From contig NZ_CP089312.1 in NCBI RefSeq assembly GCF_021545335.1, forward strand, positions 5,270,001-5,334,000: a DNA stretch of 64,000 bases, given 5' to 3'. The translations under genes were made by a program, and so were the position numbers. Positions 7,365-15,537 of the stretch are shown here, in pieces. Every line of letters begins with the position of its first letter. Position 1 is the stretch's first letter. The notes under the pieces are model-generated. The model worked only from the letters and a program-made list of their open reading frames with translations. It searched no databases and was not told the DNA's origin. The DNA comes from Streptomyces sp. GQFP. GTDB taxonomy: Bacteria; Actinomycetota; Actinomycetes; Streptomycetales; Streptomycetaceae.

Positions 7365-8936
7365 ATGAGTACGCCGATCCACCGCACCTCGACACGGCAG
7401 TCCGCAGCCGTCCTGACGTCGGCCCGGCACCGTGAGGGAGGGAGCCGGACCGGGAGTACGTCCGCACGCCCGCTGGAGCGCGCCCTCCTGGAGATGCAGT
7501 CCCGCGCCGGCAACCGGGCCACGACCGCGGTGGTGCAGCGCGTCCGGGACACCGAGAGAGGGGATGCGGCGGCGAACGGCGACGCGTCCCCCGGAGCGAA
7601 GAAGAAGGACTATCGCGACCGGATCGCCGCGCTCCTCGACAGGTTCAAGAAGAATCTCGAACCCATCGACACCTTCATCAAGGGCTTCCAGACCCCCACC
7701 AACGCGGCTCTCACCCAGCAGGCCGCCGTCGCGGCCAACGAGGGCCTCAAGCACTCCGCCGCCGCCTCGGGGACCTCCGCAGCGTCGGGCAACCTCCTCA
7801 CGGAGGCCGCCGGCACCGTGGTCAACGGCATGGACGCGTACAAGAACATGAAGGACGCCCAGAAGCACGAGACCGGGGCCGACCACCACAAGGCGAAGAA
7901 GAAAGCCAAGACCAAGGGCGCTGACACGGTCGTCGGCGCCGCCGCTTCGGGAAGCTACAGCGCCGCCATCGCCAAGGAGGTGACCAAGGTCCAGAAGGCG
8001 GCGGACGCCGCGGTGTCATCCGAGGCGAGCGGTATCGCCAGCGCTTCCATCGGCGTGATCAAGGCCACGCGGTCCGCCTTCCGCATCGGGGGAGCAGCCG
8101 GCAAGTACAAGCAGATCAAAAACCTGGGAGATCCCCGCCTCGTCCAGGCGGAGTCACTGGCACGGCTGAACGAGTCGCGCATGCAGGCCAACTGGGCCGC
8201 AGCGGAGGCTTACGTCGCGCTGGACGCCTACTGGGAGCATGAGGGCCCGGGACGGCTGGAGCTCCTTTCCGAGGGCATCGACGCCGCCTTGGAGGCGATG
8301 GATGAGGCCCGTGACGCCGCCGAGAACCTCCAGCACGCCGAGAACGACGTGGAACAGCTGAGCAAGGTGCAGGAGTACGCGAAGAAGAAGCAGCTCACCA
8401 AGATCGGCAAGGAGGCGGCCGGCGGCGGGGGCGAGTCCGTCAAGGCCGCGGCCGGGGTCGTGACGGCGGTCGCGGCGGGAACAGTCGGGCTGGCGAGCAA
8501 CCCGGTCGGATGGGGCCTCGCCGGGGCCGGGGCCGGTCTCGTCCTCGGCGTCACCATGTACAAGGCGCTCCGCGCCGCCACGAAGCGCTACGAAGAGGTC
8601 CACCACCCCGAGCGCTGGGCGCCGCAGGGCGAGACCCCGGCGGAGGCCGCCTCCCGCAAGGAGTCGCTGCAGCACGCGATGAAGTTCTGGAAGAAGGTGT
8701 CGAAGGGCGAACGTCAGGCAATGGCGCGCGAGATCTACGCCCTGGCGGCGGGTCCCGCCATCTCCGGGAACACCACGGCCGAGATGCGGGAGTCCGCCAG
8801 GTCCCTGCTCATCGCCCTCAAATCCGGCCCCGCCAAGCACAAGCTGGAGCCGGACGCCTGGGCCGAGACCCTCAACGACCCGGCGAAGACCTCCGGTTGG
8901 ATCGCGGAGATAGCGGAGCAGCTGGCCTCGGGGTGA
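7365..8936 (+). CDS. Hypothetical secreted or toxin-like protein with AGNRA...VQR N-terminal motif
   Basis: 523 residues from ATG 7365, preceded by AGGAGAGG. Residues 41-60 contain LLEMQSRAGNRATTAVVQRV, a pattern I associate with the N-termini of actinobacterial DUF4157 proteins and cargo linked to extracellular contractile injection systems. A charged, Ala-rich helical region follows, then a hydrophobic double segment at about 360-402 (AAGVVTAVAAGTVGLAS, GWGLAGAGAGLVLGVTMYKAL) like a membrane hairpin, and a helical C-terminal domain (HAMKFWKKVSKGERQAMARE). There is no signal peptide. No injection-system genes are in the window, so the link rests on the motif alone. Confidence 0.7.
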   Translation: MSTPIHRTSTRQSAAVLTSARHREGGSRTGSTSARPLERALLEMQSRAGNRATTAVVQRVRDTERGDAAANGDASPGAKKKDYRDRIAALLDRFKKNLEPIDTFIKGFQTPTNAALTQQAAVAANEGLKHSAAASGTSAASGNLLTEAAGTVVNGMDAYKNMKDAQKHETGADHHKAKKKAKTKGADTVVGAAASGSYSAAIAKEVTKVQKAADAAVSSEASGIASASIGVIKATRSAFRIGGAAGKYKQIKNLGDPRLVQAESLARLNESRMQANWAAAEAYVALDAYWEHEGPGRLELLSEGIDAALEAMDEARDAAENLQHAENDVEQLSKVQEYAKKKQLTKIGKEAAGGGGESVKAAAGVVTAVAAGTVGLASNPVGWGLAGAGAGLVLGVTMYKALRAATKRYEEVHHPERWAPQGETPAEAASRKESLQHAMKFWKKVSKGERQAMAREIYALAAGPAISGNTTAEMRESARSLLIALKSGPAKHKLEPDAWAETLNDPAKTSGWIAEIAEQLASG

Positions 8937-8982
8937 CCTGGAGCGGGCCGGCTACCGGGGGGTCGACAGGGCGGCGGGGGCC

Positions 8983-9345
8983 GTGGCTGTCTCGACGCAG
9001 TCGTCCACATCCCGTCGCTGCCCACGTGTGCCCGCGTCGACATCGAAGCTGAGATCAGGCGAGTTCGTAATCCGCATGTGGCACAGCCAGTGCCCAGACG
9101 GCCTCGAACGCGTCCGAGCACAGGTTCACGACGAGAGCGACCCGGAGTGCCGGCCGTGGCTACGGGTCGTCGCCGGCCTCGCAGCCCAAGGAGTTGAGGT
9201 ACGCAGGGCGCGCACCCACGACCCGCGCGCGGCACGGGTCGCATGTATGACCGTACGGTCCGTGCTGGACAGCCACGGCAGGCCCGAAATCCTCGACGCC
9301 GTAGAGCTGACGGACGTCTCCGCGTCGGACTCTGGGACAGTTACC
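8983..9345 (+). other. Gap 8937-9515: possible decayed or unrecognised short coding stretch
   Basis: This 580-bp stretch lacks a convincing gene. One forward frame from about 9046 to 9345 keeps high third-position GC and reads protein-like (RVRAQVHDESDPECRPWL, then ILDAVELTDVS), but it has no ribosome site and runs into the shadow of the next gene. It may be the remnant of a small gene that lost its start and stop. Confidence 0.25.
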
Positions 9346-9515
9346 CGCGTATCCCCTCCTCTGGCCCCTGGGGGACGGCCTGTTGGACCGCGGTGCCGGG
9401 AAGTTGCTGTGGTTCGAGGTGGGAGGGTGAGTGGGACCGGCCGGTTCTGGAGAAGGATCCGAGCGGACGGACAACGGACAACGGACAACGCAAGCCTGGG
9501 GGCGGGGAGCACAGT

Positions 9516-9905
9516 ATGGACAACGGTGAGAACGACGGCAGCGCGGACCAGTGGCCCCTACTCCCCGACTGGATGTGGGACTGCGCCGACTGCGTCCGGC
9601 TCTACGAGGAGATGCGCCACGTCCAGGCCGAAGTGGCCGGGTTGACGGCCGAGGACTCCTCCGTCGACTGGGACTTCACCGACAGCGTCCTGGGGACGCA
9701 GATCAGGCTCGGCCGTCATCTCGCCGACGCGCACGCCGAGTTGCTGCCCCCGTGGGATCCCGCCTGCGCGACCTGCGCCGAACGCCAGGAGGCCCTGGTG
9801 AAGGCGGACGGACGGCCCGACTGGATGCCCGCCGCCGTGATGAACGCCGAGGAACACCGAGCCCGGCACCTCTTCGTTCCGCCCCGCCTGCTCCGCCTCC
9901 TGTAG
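9516..9905 (+). CDS. Small Cys/His-rich hypothetical protein
   Basis: 129 residues from ATG 9516 with a GGGGAG ribosome site. It contains two CxxC pairs (WDCADCVRLY near residue 22 and DPACATCAERQ near residue 85) and several His (GRHLADAHAELL, EEHRARHLF), suggesting a bound zinc ion. Acidic and soluble, with no signal peptide. It reads away from the gene with the eCIS-like motif and ends 16 bp before the convergent YceI gene. Function unknown. Confidence 0.65.
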   Translation: MDNGENDGSADQWPLLPDWMWDCADCVRLYEEMRHVQAEVAGLTAEDSSVDWDFTDSVLGTQIRLGRHLADAHAELLPPWDPACATCAERQEALVKADGRPDWMPAAVMNAEEHRARHLFVPPRLLRLL

Positions 9906-9921
9906 CCCGGGTCTCAGTCAG

Positions 9922-10749
9922 TCACGCCGTCGGCAGCGCGTCCCCCTGCACCGCCTGAACGTCGATCTCCACCCGCAACGTCGTCCCGATCGCCGCGATC
10001 CCCGCCCGTACCACCTGGTTGTAGTTCATGGCGAAGTCCTCGCGCCGCAGCTTGGTCGTCGCCCGGAAGGCGGCTCGCGTGCCGCCCCATGGGTCGGCGC
10101 CGGTGCCGAGGTAGGCGAGGTCGAGGTCGACGGGCCGTACGACACCGCGCATGCTCAGCTCGCCGTGGACGGTCCAGCGGTCGGTCCCGGCGGCCGGGGT
10201 GAGCCCCGTCGAGTGGAACGTGATCTCCGGGTGGCGTTCCACGTCCAGGAAGTCGGCGGACCGCAGGTGATCGTCCCGCATCGCGTTCCCCGTGTCGATC
10301 GAGGCGGCCGAAATGACCGCCTCCACCCGGGACTTGGCCACCTCGTCGGGCACGATCTCGATCGTCGCCGTGAACTCGGTGAACCGTCCGTGCACGCTGG
10401 AGATGCCCAGGTGCTGGGCGACCGCCCCGACGGACGAGTGGGCCGGGTCGACGGTCCACGGCCCCGGCGGCGGCAGTTCGGCGCCGCCGCCGAGGCGGGC
10501 CAGGGTGACCGTCCCGACCTCGGTCCGCCCGCTCGCCGTCACGATCGCGCTGGACGCGGTGGGCGCGTACCCGACGGCCGTCACGATCACGGTGTACGCG
10601 CCGGGCGCGAGCGGGGTCGCGTCGCGCACGACCCCGTCCGCGTCGGCCCCGGCCCGCAGCACCTGCTGCCCGGTCATGTCGGTCACGGTGACGACGGCGT
10701 GCGAGACGGCCCACCCGTCGCGCGTCAGAACCCGTGCGTTGAGGCCCAT
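9922..10749 (-). CDS. YceI-family protein with N-terminal carboxypeptidase-regulatory-like module
   Basis: 275 residues. Residues 1-85 are a beta-sandwich module (ARVLTRDGWAVSHAVVTVTD ... GAYTVIVTAVGYAPT) of the carboxypeptidase-regulatory / transthyretin-like kind. Residues about 95-270 are a YceI lipocalin-like domain (WTVDPAHSSVGAVAQHLGIS, GRFTEFTATIEI, FLDVERHPEITFHST), a family that binds polyisoprenoids or other hydrophobic ligands. There is no signal peptide. It starts 6 bp after the stop of the exporter gene, which ends in three copies of the same module, so the two products probably work together. Confidence 0.87.
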   Translation of the reverse strand: MGLNARVLTRDGWAVSHAVVTVTDMTGQQVLRAGADADGVVRDATPLAPGAYTVIVTAVGYAPTASSAIVTASGRTEVGTVTLARLGGGAELPPPGPWTVDPAHSSVGAVAQHLGISSVHGRFTEFTATIEIVPDEVAKSRVEAVISAASIDTGNAMRDDHLRSADFLDVERHPEITFHSTGLTPAAGTDRWTVHGELSMRGVVRPVDLDLAYLGTGADPWGGTRAAFRATTKLRREDFAMNYNQVVRAGIAAIGTTLRVEIDVQAVQGDALPTA

Positions 10750-10755
10750 GTCGCG

Positions 10756-13218
10756 CTACTCCCCGCCCGGGTGGGCGAGTTCGATGTCGTGGCCGTCGGT
10801 TCCGTTGCCGGTGACGGTCAGGGCGGTGGCCGCCGGCGGGTAGCCGGTCGCGATGACCGTGTACTCGCCGCTGTCCAGATCGGTGAAGGCGTACGCCCCG
10901 TCCGCTCCGGTCGTCGACGTGCCGACCACGTTGCCCGCCGCGTCGACGAGCGTGACCCGCGCGTCCCCGAGCGGCCCGTGCGGCGCCCGTACGACACCCT
11001 GGACGTGCGCCCCGGAGGCGAGTTCCACCTCGACCCGGGTGACCCCGGCGCCGCCGACCTCGACGGGCAGCGCCCGCGGCCGGTACCCGGTGGCGTTCAC
11101 GGCGATCGTCACGACACCCGGCACCAGCTCGGCGAACGTGAACTCGCCCTGCTCACCGGTGGTCCCGGTGGCCAGCACGTCCCCGCGCACATCGGTCACG
11201 ACGACCATCGCGTCCTTGACGGGCGACCCGGACTCGGTGGCCCGCACCAGCCCGCTGAGCCCGCTCGTGCCGCTGAGCAGGATGTCGTACGAGACCGGCT
11301 CGCCGTTCACGACGATGGTCGAGGCCTGCGGCTGGAACCCGTCCGCCGAGGCGATCAGGACGTACGAGCCCGTGCCCGGCGCGTCCAGCGCGTAGCCGCC
11401 GTCGCCCTGTGCGACCGCGCGGCCCAGCTGACGTCCGGAGAGGGAGATCAGCGTGACGGCGGCCTGTGGAACGGGCGCGCTCTCGGCACCGCGCACGTGA
11501 CCGCGTACCGGAATCCCGCCCGAGGCGGGTGAGTCGTCGGCAACCGTGGCGACGGCGGCGGGCACCTTCTCCATCGCCGCAGCGGTCTCCGCAACCGGAG
11601 TGGGAACCGAACCGTTCTCCTCCGCCGCCTGCGCCAACGCGCCCTTCGTCCGCAACGGGACCTCCTTGATGAAGACGGAGAAGACGAGCGCGAGGAGGGC
11701 GGCCGGGGCGGCGTAGAGGAAGACGTCGCCGATGCCGTGGCCGTACGCGCCCTCGATGACCGTGCGCAGCGGCGCGGGCAGGCCGTCGAGGTCGGGGATC
11801 GTGTTGGAGGTGGAACCGGAGAGCGCCGAGGCGTACTTCGGGTCGAGGGTGGCCAGACCGTCCTTGAGGTGGTCGGCGATCCGGTGACTGAGGACCGCGC
11901 CGAGCGCCGAGACGCCGATCGCGCCGCCGAGGGAGCGGAAGAAGGTGACGACGGAGCTGGCGACGCCCAGGTCGGAGGGGTCGACCTGGTTCTGCGTGCA
12001 CAGCACCAGGTTCTGCATCATCATGCCGACGCCGAGCCCGAGCAGGGCCATGTAGATGGCGACGTGCCAGTAGGGGGTGTCGTAGCGCAGGGTGCCCAGC
12101 AGGCCCAGTCCGGCCGTGACCAGCACACCACCCGCGAGCAGCCAGGCCTTCCAGCGTCCGGTACGGGTGATGACCTGGCCGGAGATGGTCGAGGCGACGA
12201 ACAGGCCGGCGATCATCGGGATCGTCATGACGCCGGACATGGTCGGCGACTTGTCGCGGGCCAGCTGGAAGTACTGGCTGAAGAAGATGGTGCCCGCGAA
12301 CATCGCGATGCCGACGAAGAGCGAGGCGAGCGAGGCGAGGGTGATCGTGCGGTTGCGGAAGAGACGCAGCGGGATGATCGGCTCGCTGGCCTTCGACTCG
12401 ACGAGGACGAAGATCCCGAGCAGCGCGACCGTGCCACCGACCATCGCGTACGTCTGCCAGGACACCCAGTCGTACTTGTCGCCGGCGAAGGTCACCCAGA
12501 CCAGCAGCAGGCAGACGGCCGAGGTGATGAAGAAGGCGCCGAACCAGTCGACCTTGGCCTGACGCTTGACGACGGGCAGGTGCAGGGTCCGCTGGAGCAC
12601 GATGAGGGCTATGACGGCGAAGGGGACGCCGACGTAGAAGCACCAGCGCCAGCCGAGCCAGCTGGTGTCGGTGATGACACCGCCGATCAGCGGGCCGCCG
12701 ACCATCGCGGTCGCGAACGTGGCGCCGAGGTAGCCGTTGTAGCGTCCGCGCTCACGCGGGGAGATCATCGCGGCGAGGATGATCTGCGCGAGGGCGGACA
12801 GACCGCCCATGCCGATGCCCTGCACGGCACGGAAGCCGATGAGCATGGCGGCGTTCTGGGAGAGACCGGCTGCGGCCGACCCGAGCACGAAGATGACGAG
12901 CGCGAGCTGGATCAGCAGTTTCTTGGAGAAGAGGTCGGCGAGCTTGCCCCACAGCGGGGTGGACGCGGTCATCGCGAGCAGCGACGCGGTCACGACCCAG
13001 GTGTAGGCGTTCTGGCCGCCGCCGAGGTCCTTGATGATGTCGGGCAGGGCGTTGGAGACGATCGTCGACGACAGGATCGCGACGAACATGCCGAGCAGCA
13101 GCCCGGTCAGCGCTTCCATGATCTGCCGGTGCGACATCGGCGGGCCGTCGGCGGAGCCGTGGGAGCCTCCCCCGTGCTTGGCGTGAGCCCGCACACCGGC
13201 CGGTGTGGTCGTTGCCAT
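10756..13218 (-). CDS. DHA2-family MFS exporter with C-terminal carboxypeptidase-regulatory-like modules
   Basis: 820 residues from ATG 13218 (AAGGAAG upstream; an extra 17-codon extension has no ribosome site). Residues about 30-545 form a 14-TM EmrB/QacA transporter (LSSTIVSNALPDIIKDLGGG, WGKLADLFSKK). From about 575 to the end are three beta-sandwich modules (GHVRGAESAPVPQAAVTLIS; GLVRATESGSPVKDAMVVVT; GVVRAPHGPLGDARVTLVDA). Soluble modules on an MFS pump are unusual, and they resemble the first module of the YceI gene downstream. A MarR gene is directly upstream in the same direction and is probably the regulator. Confidence 0.88.
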   Translation of the reverse strand: MATTTPAGVRAHAKHGGGSHGSADGPPMSHRQIMEALTGLLLGMFVAILSSTIVSNALPDIIKDLGGGQNAYTWVVTASLLAMTASTPLWGKLADLFSKKLLIQLALVIFVLGSAAAGLSQNAAMLIGFRAVQGIGMGGLSALAQIILAAMISPRERGRYNGYLGATFATAMVGGPLIGGVITDTSWLGWRWCFYVGVPFAVIALIVLQRTLHLPVVKRQAKVDWFGAFFITSAVCLLLVWVTFAGDKYDWVSWQTYAMVGGTVALLGIFVLVESKASEPIIPLRLFRNRTITLASLASLFVGIAMFAGTIFFSQYFQLARDKSPTMSGVMTIPMIAGLFVASTISGQVITRTGRWKAWLLAGGVLVTAGLGLLGTLRYDTPYWHVAIYMALLGLGVGMMMQNLVLCTQNQVDPSDLGVASSVVTFFRSLGGAIGVSALGAVLSHRIADHLKDGLATLDPKYASALSGSTSNTIPDLDGLPAPLRTVIEGAYGHGIGDVFLYAAPAALLALVFSVFIKEVPLRTKGALAQAAEENGSVPTPVAETAAAMEKVPAAVATVADDSPASGGIPVRGHVRGAESAPVPQAAVTLISLSGRQLGRAVAQGDGGYALDAPGTGSYVLIASADGFQPQASTIVVNGEPVSYDILLSGTSGLSGLVRATESGSPVKDAMVVVTDVRGDVLATGTTGEQGEFTFAELVPGVVTIAVNATGYRPRALPVEVGGAGVTRVEVELASGAHVQGVVRAPHGPLGDARVTLVDAAGNVVGTSTTGADGAYAFTDLDSGEYTVIATGYPPAATALTVTGNGTDGHDIELAHPGGE

Positions 13219-13269
13219 TGAGCTTCCTTGTCTGTTTCCGCGCGTGTACGTCTTCTGCGTGTACGTCAT

Positions 13270-13734
13270 CTACGTGTGCTGCGTCGTCTGGTGGGCGTGG
13301 GAGTGGGCGTGGGCGCCGAAGCTGTCCCGGAGCCGCGCCATGAGCCGGACGAGCTGTCCGATCTCCTCGTCGCTCCAGTCGGCGAGCCGGTGGGCGAGCA
13401 GTTCGGTGGTCCGCCGCGACAGCTCGCCGATCTGCGCGTGCCCCGAAGGGGTCAGCCGCAGAATGCGGGAGCGCTTGTCGGCGGGGTCGGGGAGCCGTTC
13501 GATCCAGCCGCGTCCGGCGACGTGGGCGACATGGCGGCTGGTGACCGACATGTCGACGGCGAGCAGCTCGGCGAGCCGGCTCATCCGCATGTCCCCGTGC
13601 CGGTCGAGCAGCGTCAGCACGGCGGCGGAGCCGCCGGGACACTCGGGCGGCATGATCCGCCCCAACTCCCGCTTCACGGCCCCGAAGGCACTGAACTGAC
13701 GCACCAACTCCTCGTACTGCGCCTGCTCGGCCAT
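13270..13734 (-). CDS. MarR-family transcriptional regulator
   Basis: 154 residues from ATG 13734, preceded by GGGGTG. The winged helix is clear: SAAVLTLLDRHGDMRMSRLA, recognition helix VDMSVTSRHVAHVAGRGWIE, and a wing with the DPADKRSRILRLT signature. A His-rich tail (AHAHSHAHQTTQHT) could bind metal. The exporter gene starts 51 bp downstream, so the regulator probably controls the regulator-exporter-YceI unit, through inverted repeats upstream of its own start. Confidence 0.9.
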   Translation of the reverse strand: MAEQAQYEELVRQFSAFGAVKRELGRIMPPECPGGSAAVLTLLDRHGDMRMSRLAELLAVDMSVTSRHVAHVAGRGWIERLPDPADKRSRILRLTPSGHAQIGELSRRTTELLAHRLADWSDEEIGQLVRLMARLRDSFGAHAHSHAHQTTQHT

Positions 13735-13763
13735 CACACCCCCTGAAGTCTGCCTCTTTATTT

Positions 13764-13796
13764 GTTGCTTGGGGCAACCATAAGAACGATTGGTTG
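13764..13796. promoter_or_regulatory. Overlapping inverted repeats, putative MarR operator
   Basis: GTTGC-5-GCAAC (13764-13778) overlaps CAACCA-10-TGGTTG (13775-13796), about 30-60 bp upstream of the MarR start. Nested palindromes at this spacing fit autoregulation. This is AT-richer than anything around it. Confidence 0.5.
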
Positions 13797-13935
13797 CTAC
13801 AGGCAAATGAAAAGGGGGGAAGATGGACTAAAAACTTGGCAAAGGCAAGTATTGGCGAACGTAAACGCGCAGGTGGGAGCGGTGAGGGGGGCCCCACTTG
13901 GGTGAGCCCCGCCAGGTTCGCTAGGGTCTCCCACC

Positions 13936-14133
13936 ATGGCCAACACCCAGGGCCCCGAGGGCAACTACGACCCCGCGGGCAGCACCCAGATGTTCCGAGC
14001 GTTCGTCGACGAGACCCCCCAGGGCGGCAGCCGCCAGGCCCCGGCCCCGGCGGGCCCCCGCATCGGCCTGATCGTCGGCGTGGTCGTCGCCGTGGCGGTC
14101 GTCGCGGCGGTGGCTTGGCTGGCGCTGAAGTAA
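13936..14133 (+). CDS. Small single-span membrane protein (SGM_5486-like)
   Basis: 65 residues: a soluble, Gly/Pro-rich N-terminus (STQMFRAFVDETPQGGSRQ) and one C-terminal membrane helix (RIGLIVGVVVAVAVVAAVAW) ending in LALK. I recall Streptomyces proteins of this size and layout annotated as transporter-associated next to MFS genes. It is transcribed away from the MarR-exporter unit. Function unknown. Confidence 0.7.
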   Translation: MANTQGPEGNYDPAGSTQMFRAFVDETPQGGSRQAPAPAGPRIGLIVGVVVAVAVVAAVAWLALK

Positions 14134-14209
14134 GGAAGGGCGGGGCGACTTGCCCGCGCGGGACAGCGACGTCCCGCGCTTTGTCGTGTCTGCGGGTCGG
14201 TCGGTTCCT

Positions 14210-14440
14210 TCAGTCCGCCAGGACGGGGGCGGTACGCGATCGGCCGGCTGGTCTGTCGGCTCGGTGGCACGAGCAGTCCCAACGGTCGCTGAACAGGGGC
14301 GGCCCGGTGGGGGACTGCCAGGGCAGACGGTGTTCGACCGTTCCGGAGCACTGCCCGTGCAGGTCCGCGTGCTCGGCGTGGAGTGTGGCCACCTCGCAGG
14401 GCGGCTGTAGCTGACGCGAGGTGTGGCCCCGGCCGGTCAT
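14210..14440 (-). CDS. Small Cys/His-rich hypothetical protein
   Basis: 76 residues from ATG 14440, overlapping the stop of the upstream gene in ATGA, which supports both. The protein has several Cys and His (PPCEVATLHAEHADLHGQCS, DRWDCSCHRADRP) that could bind a metal, and no membrane segment. I do not recognise it. It is the second gene of a two-gene minus-strand unit. Confidence 0.55.
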   Translation of the reverse strand: MTGRGHTSRQLQPPCEVATLHAEHADLHGQCSGTVEHRLPWQSPTGPPLFSDRWDCSCHRADRPAGRSRTAPVLAD

Positions 14441-14755
14441 CGCTCCTCCGGGCTGTCGTATGCGCCGATCGCATCGTCCGGGTCGAGGTCGAGTTCGGTG
14501 GCGCCAGCCTCGGGCAACCGGGCGCCCCGGCTGTCCGCGACGCGTTTCACGTCCCGCAGGGACTCGCTCATCCGGGCCAGCGTGAACCGGAGTTGGTCTG
14601 CGGTGACCCTGTCGTCGTCGAGCAGATCGGCGGCACGGTCGAGGAGTTCTCCCGCCATACCGAGCTGTACCGCCTCGATGTCGTCCGCGACGCGCCACAG
14701 GTAGCCGGTTCCGTCGCTGGACAGGAAGCACGGATTCCCTTCTGTGTTCGACCAT
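14437..14755 (-). CDS. Small hypothetical protein, possible 5' frameshift
   Basis: The frame ending at 14437 reads NPCFLSSDGTGYLWRVADD and continues through MAGELLDRAADLLDDDRVTA to a DSPEER C-terminus, a helical acidic protein of about 100 residues. No ATG or GTG precedes the first part in the same frame. ATG 14755 is in a neighbouring frame and would join it by loss of one G near 14735. Without a frameshift the gene must begin at ATG 14658 (73 residues). Coupled to the next small gene by ATGA. Function unknown. Confidence 0.45.
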
Positions 14756-14881
14756 GGCAGTAACCGGGGTGCGGGCGGTGCGGTGTGTGACCGGAGTTCA
14801 GAGGATCGTCGTTGCTGCGAAGAGGGCACAGAGAACCACCGCCTTGGGCGAGAGGCTTGCACGGCCCCGTGAACCTCACTG

Positions 14882-14895
14882 CTATTCGCGAATAG
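14882..14895. promoter_or_regulatory. Perfect 14-bp palindrome upstream of the UTRA gene
   Basis: CTATTCGCGAATAG lies about 95 bp upstream of the UTRA-protein start, in the spacer between divergent units. A perfect palindrome of this AT content is rare in this DNA and looks like a dimeric-repressor site, perhaps for the GntR protein encoded nearby. Confidence 0.5.
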
Positions 14896-14989
14896 TGCCA
14901 AGATGGGCCTGTGGTAGCTGTCTTGTGCGAGTCGCTTACGGTACGAAGGAGCAGCTGCACGAGAAGGCCGCCGACGAGGGGAGTACGTC

Positions 14990-15535
14990 GTGGGTAGTGG
15001 AAGCGACTGGGTGAGCACCTCGATGCCGTATCTGGCGCCACGGGCGAACGGGCAGGGCGACGCCTGGAGCGAGGAAGCCGCTGCGAAAGGGCGCAGGGGA
15101 ACCCAGCGCATCGTCCACGCGGGGGAGGTTCCGGCCTCGGACGAGGTCTCCGGCCTGCTCGGTGTCGCCGAGGGCGAGGCAGTGGTCGTACGGCGTCGGG
15201 TGATCGAACTCGACGGCGAGCCCTGTGAGTTGACGGACACGTACTACCCCGTGCACATCGCCGGAGGCACCGGGCTCGCCGGCGTCGCCAAGATCCCGGG
15301 TGGAGCCGTCACCTTGCTCGCGCGACTCGGGTACGTGGGCGTACGGGTACGTGAGGACGTGACGGCCGGACTGCCGAGCGCGGCGGAACAACAGGCGCTG
15401 CGCGTCGGCCCGGACGAACCCGTCCTACGGCTGACCCGGCTCACCCTGGACGCCGAGGACCGCCCCCTCCAGGCCGACCTGATGACGATGCCCGCCGACC
15501 GCCAACGCCTGCGCTACGAACTGCGGATCGGATAG
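14990..15535 (+). CDS. UTRA-domain protein lacking the GntR DNA-binding domain
   Basis: 181 residues from GTG 14990 (GAGGGGAG upstream). Residues about 40-180 are a UTRA effector-binding domain of HutC-type GntR regulators (GTQRIVHAGEVPASDEVSGL, VVVRRRVIELDGEPCELTDT, PIL-like MTMPADRQRLRYELRI end). The first 35 residues show no winged helix, so it cannot bind DNA as a normal GntR protein does. The gene directly downstream encodes a complete GntR/UTRA protein two bases after this stop, so the two may form a mixed dimer or share a ligand. Confidence 0.78.
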   Translation: MGSGSDWVSTSMPYLAPRANGQGDAWSEEAAAKGRRGTQRIVHAGEVPASDEVSGLLGVAEGEAVVVRRRVIELDGEPCELTDTYYPVHIAGGTGLAGVAKIPGGAVTLLARLGYVGVRVREDVTAGLPSAAEQQALRVGPDEPVLRLTRLTLDAEDRPLQADLMTMPADRQRLRYELRIG

Positions 15536-15537
15536 CC

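Noticed and set aside
7174..9515. Extracellular contractile injection system locus
   Set aside because: Only a cargo-type motif is present; no sheath, tube, baseplate or AAA gene was found.
8983..9645. 220-codon gene in the 8.9-9.6 kb gap
   Set aside because: No ribosome site, and its second half is the shadow of the Cys/His-rich gene; kept only as a possible remnant.
11737..13221. Forward frame opposite the MFS exporter
   Set aside because: Asp/Gly/Glu-rich shadow without a ribosome site; the reverse frame encodes a clear transporter.
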